A DNA stretch of 52,315 nt from Clostridiales bacterium (GTDB taxonomy: Bacteria > Bacillota > Clostridia > Oscillospirales > Oscillospiraceae). The translations under genes were made by a program, and so were the position numbers. Under the pieces are notes generated by a model. That model did no database searches. It had not been told where the DNA came from and was given only the letters and a program-made list of their open reading frames with translations. Shown one piece after another: positions 48,042 through 52,315 of the stretch. The stretch spans positions 1 through 52,315 of the forward strand of contig CABIYX010000006.1 in the NCBI GenBank assembly GCA_902363045.1, given 5' to 3'. The first letter of the stretch is position 1; each line of letters starts with the position of its first letter.

Positions 48042-48483
48042 GATGTCTATTTTGTTGGCGGTGGGTTTGATTGCCGGTTCGCTGGCTCTGCCCTCCTATG
48101 CGGCCACAGGTGAAGTGGTTCAGGAGGTACAGAGCATTCAGACCCAGTACGGAGAGATTCAGGTGGAGACGGTCCTGACAGTGCGGGATACGGCGCCCTA
48201 TTCCCAAACAAAGAGTGCGGAAAAGACGTCGACTTACCGCTATGCAGGAAGTGTGATTGCCAAAGTGACGCTGGAGGCTACTTTTGGCTATGACGGAGAC
48301 AGCGCCTGGGTGGTCAGTACAGACTCCTCCTACACCACCAGTGGAGGCTGGAACTATCAAAGTGAACGCATTTCGGAGTCGGGAAATCAGGCGGAGTTAA
48401 CTGCTAAACTGACAAAATTAGGGGCAGGTACGACCTACGTTGATATTTCCCTCTCCTGCACCCCCTCCGGCCAGATCAGCTGA
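48031..48483 (+). CDS. Secreted protein of unknown function in the PadR operon
   Basis: A 150-residue protein from ATG 48031, with AAGGAGG upstream inside the DUF1700 gene. Signal peptide residues 1-24 (MKRKMSILLAVGLIAGSLAL, cleavage after SYAA). The mature part is rich in Thr, Ser and Tyr and looks like beta strands (GEIQVETVLTVRDTAPYS and LEATFGYDGDSAWVV). Codon use is less GC-biased than in mutS2. No family is recognised. As the last gene of the operon it may be the effector that the PadR system controls. Confidence 0.7.
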   Translation: MKRKMSILLAVGLIAGSLALPSYAATGEVVQEVQSIQTQYGEIQVETVLTVRDTAPYSQTKSAEKTSTYRYAGSVIAKVTLEATFGYDGDSAWVVSTDSSYTTSGGWNYQSERISESGNQAELTAKLTKLGAGTTYVDISLSCTPSGQIS

Positions 48484-48499
48484 CCATCCCAAAAAACAG

Positions 48500-48531
48500 G
48501 CACGGCGGACCGCAAAAGCGGTCCGCCGTGC
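48500..48531. terminator. 14-bp hairpin between the PadR operon and mutS2
   Basis: GCACGGCGGACCGC (48500-48513), loop AAAA, GCGGTCCGCCGTGC (48518-48531). It is perfect, but no T-run follows on the plus strand. It is the most likely 3' end of the PadR operon transcript. Confidence 0.6.
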
Positions 48532-48580
48532 GGCGTATTGGGGCCTTTGTCCCGCGCCTTGGCCCGTTTGGCTCCGCCTC

Positions 48581-48609
48581 TTGTAAAAAAGCCGGAAATG
48601 TGAGACAAT
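48581..48609 (+). promoter_or_regulatory. Promoter of mutS2
   Basis: TTGTAA (48581-48586), 17 bases and GACAAT (48604-48609), followed by a short leader with AGGAGA before the ATG at 48643. Confidence 0.55.
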
Positions 48610-48642
48610 AGGGCCAGCCTAACAAAGACAGGAGACACAAGT

Positions 48643-51009
48643 ATGATGACCGACCTGTTTGAAAAATCCATCGCCACCCTGGAACTCCCCCGGGTGCTGG
48701 AGCAGCTGGCCGCCTGCGCCTCCACCCAGGAGGGGAAGGAGCGCTGTCTGGCCCTGCGGCCCATGACCGACCCGGACGATGTGCAGCGGGCCCAGGAGGA
48801 GACCTCCGCCGCGGTGGAGATGCTCATTAAGCGGGGGAGCCCCGGCTTCTCCGGCGTCAAGCCCGTGGGGGCCAGCCTCCACCGGGCGGATATGGGGGGC
48901 AGCCTGAACACCCGGGAGCTGCTGGAGGTGGCCGCCGTGCTGCGGTGCGCTCGCACCGTCCAGGACTACGGGGCCGGGGAGGAAAAGACCCCCATCTCCC
49001 ACCTGTTCCGCGCCCTCACCCCCAACCGCTTCCTGGAGGAGACCATCACCAACTCCATCATCGGGGAGGACGAGCTGGCCGACTCCGCCAGCAGCGAGCT
49101 GGCCTCCATCCGCCGCCACATCCGGGCCACGGAGGCCAAGGTCCGGGATATTTTGCAGCGGATCCTCGCCTCCAACCAGTCCAAGTACCTCCAGGAGTCC
49201 ATCATCACCATCCGCTCCGACCGCTATGTGGTGCCGGTGAAGTCGGAGTTCAAAAACGCCATCCCCGGCCTGGTCCACGACGTGTCCTCCTCCGGCTCCA
49301 CCTTCTTCATCGAGCCTATGGGCGTGGTGAAGGCCAACAACGAGCTGCGGGAGCTGATGGCCCAGGAGAAAAAGGAGATCGAGCGTATCCTGGCGGAACT
49401 GTCCGCCCAGTGTGCCGCCCACAAGGAGAACATCGCGGAGGACTATGACCTGCTGGTGTGGCTGGACGCCATCTTCGCCCGGGGCCGGCTGTCCCTGAAC
49501 ATGGAGGCGTCCCAGCCCCGGCTGTCCGATCGGTATTTACGCCTGCGGAAGGCGCGGCACCCCCTGCTGGACCGGAAGAAGGCGGTGGCCAACGACCTGG
49601 AGCTGGGGGAGCGCTTCGACACCCTGATGATCACCGGCCCCAACACCGGCGGCAAGACGGTGACCTTAAAGACCATCGGCCTGCTGACCCTCATGGCCCA
49701 GTGCGGCCTGCACATCCCCACCGGGGCAGACTCCACGGTGCGGATCTTTGACCGGGTGCTGGCCGACATCGGGGATGAGCAGTCCATCGCCCAGTCCCTG
49801 TCCACCTTCTCCTCCCACATGACCAACATCGTGGGTATTCTGCGGGAGGCGGATGACAGGACCCTCATCCTGTTCGACGAGCTGGGGGCGGGCACCGACC
49901 CGGTGGAGGGCGCGGCCCTGGCCGCCGCCATCATCGAGTCCGCCCGGGGGATCGGCTCCCTGGTGGCCGCCACCACCCACTACGCGGAATTAAAGGTATA
50001 CGCCATGACCACCGAAGGGGTGGAGAACGCCTCCTGCGAGTTCAACGTGGAGACCCTGGCCCCCACCTACCGGCTGATCCTGGGCATCCCGGGAAAATCC
50101 AACGCCTTCGCCATCTCCCGGCGGCTGGGCCTGCCCGAGTATATCATCGAAAAGGCCGCCGCCCGCCTGGACGCGGAGAACGTGCGCTTTGAGGATGTGC
50201 TCACCAAGCTGGACCAGCAGCGCCAGGAGATGGAGAAGGAGCGCGCCGAGGCCCGCCGCCTGAAGCTGGAGATGGAGCAGTCTGCCGCCAAGGCCCGGGA
50301 GTACCGGGAGCGCCTGGAGGCCGAGCGGGCCAAGGTGGTGGAGAAGGCCCAGGCGGAGGCCCGCTCCATCATCCAGGAGGCCCGGGCGGCCAGCGACCTG
50401 GCCATCTCCGAGCTGAAGGAGCTGAAAAAGCGGAAGGACCTGGACTGGCAGCAGGTGAACGACGGCCGGGCGGAGGCCCGCCGCCTGCTCAACGAGGCCG
50501 AGCGGGGCATCGGCGGCCCCGTGCAGGAGCCGGAGGCACCCCCTCCCACCCGGGACGCCCGGGCGGGGGACACGGTGGAGCTGGTGTCCATGGGCACAAG
50601 AGCCTCCGTCCTGTCAGTGAACAAGGACGGCACCCTTCAGCTCCAGGCCGGGATCCTGAAGATCTCCGCCAGGCAGAGCGAGGTCCGGGTGGTGGAAGGG
50701 GAGACCCAGAGCCAGAAGGAGGTCCGGCGGATCATCCAGCGGGCGGAGCACACCCTGCGCACCGCCGCCCCCCGGGAGGTGGACCTGCGGGGCATGATGA
50801 CCGACGAGGCCATCGCCGCTCTGGAGAGTTTCCTGGACACCGCCATGCTGGGCAAGCTGGAGACGGTGACCGTCATCCACGGCAAGGGCACCGGCGCGGT
50901 GCGCAATGCCGTGCGCACCTATCTCAAGCGCAGCCGCTATGTGAAGTCCTTCCGCCCCGGTCGCTACGGCGAAGGTGAAGACGGCGTGACGGTGGTGGAG
51001 CTGAAATAA
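48643..51009 (+). CDS. mutS2: MutS2 family DNA-binding ATPase/endonuclease
   Basis: A 788-residue protein, the normal MutS2 size. No mismatch-recognition N-terminal domain is present. The MutS core starts FEKSIATLELPRVLEQLAAC and the ATPase domain has Walker A GPNTGGKTVTLKT (about residue 332) and FDELGAGTDPVEGAALAAAI. A long coiled coil (about 515-615) leads to a C-terminal Smr nuclease domain (EVDLRGMMTDEAIAALESFL, then VTVIHGKGTGAVRNAVRTYL with the catalytic HGKG). MutS2 acts on stalled ribosomes or recombination intermediates rather than on mismatches. Confidence 0.97.
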   Translation: MMTDLFEKSIATLELPRVLEQLAACASTQEGKERCLALRPMTDPDDVQRAQEETSAAVEMLIKRGSPGFSGVKPVGASLHRADMGGSLNTRELLEVAAVLRCARTVQDYGAGEEKTPISHLFRALTPNRFLEETITNSIIGEDELADSASSELASIRRHIRATEAKVRDILQRILASNQSKYLQESIITIRSDRYVVPVKSEFKNAIPGLVHDVSSSGSTFFIEPMGVVKANNELRELMAQEKKEIERILAELSAQCAAHKENIAEDYDLLVWLDAIFARGRLSLNMEASQPRLSDRYLRLRKARHPLLDRKKAVANDLELGERFDTLMITGPNTGGKTVTLKTIGLLTLMAQCGLHIPTGADSTVRIFDRVLADIGDEQSIAQSLSTFSSHMTNIVGILREADDRTLILFDELGAGTDPVEGAALAAAIIESARGIGSLVAATTHYAELKVYAMTTEGVENASCEFNVETLAPTYRLILGIPGKSNAFAISRRLGLPEYIIEKAAARLDAENVRFEDVLTKLDQQRQEMEKERAEARRLKLEMEQSAAKAREYRERLEAERAKVVEKAQAEARSIIQEARAASDLAISELKELKKRKDLDWQQVNDGRAEARRLLNEAERGIGGPVQEPEAPPPTRDARAGDTVELVSMGTRASVLSVNKDGTLQLQAGILKISARQSEVRVVEGETQSQKEVRRIIQRAEHTLRTAAPREVDLRGMMTDEAIAALESFLDTAMLGKLETVTVIHGKGTGAVRNAVRTYLKRSRYVKSFRPGRYGEGEDGVTVVELK

Positions 51010-51205
51010 AACGCTCCGAATCCCAAAACCCCTCGTCCCCTCGGAGCGCGGAGGGCGCGGCGTTCAGATCGGGGCCAAAAATCCGGGAACCATCATTTTT
51101 ACTGTAAAATCCATTCCTCCTGAAATGAAATCGTGCAAAAAGACGAAGGACGATTTGCCCTGTAATAAATTTCAAGCGAAAAACATAGATTTGTGAAAAA
51201 TGTCA

Positions 51206-51235
51206 TTGACGCGGACGGGATTTATCTGCTATGCT
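51206..51235 (+). promoter_or_regulatory. Promoter of the HPr gene
   Basis: TTGACG (51206-51211), 18 bases and TATGCT (51230-51235), about 37 bases before the HPr ATG. Confidence 0.65.
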
Positions 51236-51271
51236 AAGGATACAATATGACGAGTGCGGAGGTACGGTTAT

Positions 51272-51535
51272 ATGTATAGTCAGGAAGCGGTCGTGAACAA
51301 TCAGGTTGGGCTGCACGCCAGACCGGCCACGTTCTTTATCCAGAAGGCCAACGAGTTTAAAAGCGCGATCTGGGTGGAGAAGGACGAGCGGAAGGTCAAC
51401 GCGAAGAGCCTGCTGGGCGTTCTGTCCCTGGGCATCGTGAAGGGCACCCCCATCAAGCTGATTGCGGACGGCCCCGATGAGAAGGAAGCGGTGGAGGCCC
51501 TGTACAAGATGATCTCCTCCGATTTTTCCGAGTAA
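51272..51535 (+). CDS. HPr, phosphocarrier protein of the PTS
   Basis: An 87-residue HPr from ATG 51272 (GGAGGT upstream). The active-site His15 is in QVGLHARPATFFI and the regulatory Ser46 in NAKSLLGVLSLGI, so it should serve both as phosphoryl carrier to sugar PTS enzymes and as a target of HPr kinase. The start six codons upstream in the open frame lacks family similarity. It is a single-gene unit between mutS2 and a vanW-like gene. Enzyme I and HPr kinase genes are not in the window. Confidence 0.95.
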   Translation: MYSQEAVVNNQVGLHARPATFFIQKANEFKSAIWVEKDERKVNAKSLLGVLSLGIVKGTPIKLIADGPDEKEAVEALYKMISSDFSE

Positions 51536-51552
51536 TTTCCCCAAGCACAATG

Positions 51553-51581
51553 AAAAGGCGCCGCCATGCGGCGCCTTTTTT
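51553..51581 (+). terminator. Intrinsic terminator of the HPr gene
   Basis: AAAAGGCGCCG and CGGCGCCTTTT pair around a short loop, followed by more T (to 51581). Confidence 0.9.
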
Positions 51582-51699
51582 GATATTCAAAGCGTGAACA
51601 TCTTGAACACCAGAAGCACAGACCAGACCATGTTCAGCGGCCTCGATTCGTCCAGATCATTCAAAATGCCTCGTTCCGTTCCAAAGGAGGGACATTCGG

Positions 51700-52315
51700 A
51701 TGAAGCAGATATTTGTGTCAGAGCCTGCCCGGCGGGGCGAACTGCGTCTCTGGCTGGGGAAACGGTATTTCTGTGCCCGGCGGTGGCTCTGGTGGCATAC
51801 CTCGGGCGTGCGCTTTGCCCGCCGCCGCCCGGAGTTCCCCTGTACGGTCCTCTGTTTCCGGCACAGCACCCCACTGCTTCGAAAGCTGAAGGACGTGGAT
51901 ATGTGGATGCAGCGGAACAAGGTGCATAACCTGCGTCTGGCGGTGGAGCGGCTGGATGGAGTGGTCCTCCTGCCGGGAGAGACCCTGTCCTATTGGAAAT
52001 GCATCGGCGATCCCAGCCGCCGGAGAGGTTATGTGGAGGGGATGATGCTGAAAAATGGACAGGTGACCTCCGCGGTGGGGGGCGGGCTGTGCCAGCTGGC
52101 CAATCTCATTTACTGGATGACCCTCCATACCCCTCTCACAGTAACGGAGCGGCACCGCCACGGTTATGACGTGTTTCCGGACAGCGGACGTACCCAGCCC
52201 TTCGGGAGCGGGGCCACCTGCTGCTACAACTATGTGGACCTGATGGTCCGTAACGATACGGACCGCCCTTACCGGCTGGCACTCCAGGTTGGAAAGCGGG
52301 ATCTGGAGGGGGCGT
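51700..52315 (+). CDS. VanW family protein, 3' end cut by the window
   Basis: The ORF starts at ATG 51700 after AAAGGAGG (51683-51690) and is open to the window end: 205 codons seen. After a basic N-terminus without signal peptide, the VanW-type core is recognisable: VHNLRLAVERLDGVVLLPGE, GYVEGMMLKNGQVTSAVGGG with LCQLANLIYWMTLHTPL, then ERHRHGYDVFPDSGRTQPFG and VRNDTDRPYRLAL. VanW proteins are named for one type of vancomycin-resistance cluster, but most copies, like this one, occur outside such clusters and have no established role. The missing 3' end is expected to be short. Confidence 0.88.
   Translation, partial: MKQIFVSEPARRGELRLWLGKRYFCARRWLWWHTSGVRFARRRPEFPCTVLCFRHSTPLLRKLKDVDMWMQRNKVHNLRLAVERLDGVVLLPGETLSYWKCIGDPSRRRGYVEGMMLKNGQVTSAVGGGLCQLANLIYWMTLHTPLTVTERHRHGYDVFPDSGRTQPFGSGATCCYNYVDLMVRNDTDRPYRLALQVGKRDLEGA

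Noticed and set aside
1..52315. CRISPR arrays, rRNA or tRNA genes, replication origin
   Set aside because: No regularly spaced direct repeats, no cloverleaf-like sequences and no rRNA motifs were recognised. Without a search tool, a missed tRNA cannot be fully excluded.

Overview
The window looks like chromosomal DNA of a high-GC, anaerobic, gut-type Firmicute, most likely an Oscillospiraceae relative (Flavonifractor/Lawsonibacter-like). This is inferred from gene content and style: strong AGGAGG ribosome binding sites with frequent GTG/TTG starts, type III glutamine synthetase, a rubredoxin-fused flavodiiron protein, an SLH-anchored protease, a flavodoxin/ferredoxin fusion, class I two-subunit fumarase, MutS2, HPr and VanW. 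Coding DNA is GC-rich. The IS, the intergenic regulators and three or four small genes are clearly AT-richer. I recognised no rRNA, tRNA or CRISPR array.

Layout. 1-1350: a complete IS3-family element whose left inverted repeat is the first base of the window. 1577-2386: an Xre-type regulator with a palindromic operator, and what may be the decayed end of an integrated element next to the 3' end of guaA. 2439-9194: guaA (with its glutaminase core missing), a tiny self-contained 26-codon transcription unit, an Ig-like-domain protein, and carAB. 9378-13817: a yetF/DUF4363 pair facing an OpuC-type compatible-solute ABC operon. 14067-19485: a membrane glycosyltransferase, flavodiiron protein plus rubredoxin, two tandem G3E (COG0523) metallo-GTPases, and a palindromic intergenic repeat. 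19496-27401: SLH-anchored CtpA-like protease, purA, galM, two small hypotheticals, type III glutamine synthetase. 27563-36027: dapF, NhaC-like antiporter, an orphan tyrosine recombinase, ruvX, a small ABM monooxygenase, a flavodoxin-ferredoxin fusion overlapping a class II aldolase and mtnA, and a GH13 enzyme. 36247-39623: a 25-residue membrane peptide, then a NitT/TauT-type ABC operon headed by a Crp/Fnr regulator. 39703-42287: a cysteine-containing small protein, a DUF1847 protein and the two fumarase subunits with a 48-residue membrane peptide encoded between them. 42411-46408: an ECF sigma/membrane-protein pair divergent from a BlaI/BlaR1-like pair with two palindromic operators. 46666-48483: a small secreted protein divergent from a PadR / DUF1700 / secreted-protein operon. 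48643-52315: mutS2, HPr, and a vanW-family gene cut by the window end.

How genes work together. Nucleotide and nitrogen metabolism is well represented: carAB (pyrimidine/arginine), purA and guaA (AMP and GMP branches) and glnN (ammonia assimilation). The shortened GuaA should depend on free ammonia. The aldolase-mtnA pair fits the DHAP-shunt type of 5'-methylthioadenosine/5'-deoxyadenosine salvage. The flavodiiron protein and rubredoxin fit oxygen or NO detoxification in an anaerobe. Four regulator-target cassettes (Xre, Crp-ABC, ECF-membrane protein, BlaI-BlaR1) plus the PadR cassette sit beside their own operators or promoters.

The least explained signals are the GuaA lacking its glutaminase core, three short ORFs with clear expression signals (26, 25 and 48 residues), the paired G3E GTPases with a fused YcgQ-like domain, the palindromic repeat at 19355-19485, and the Xre/recombinase remnant beside guaA. 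All functional statements rest on reading the sequence and on remembered family features; no searches were run.
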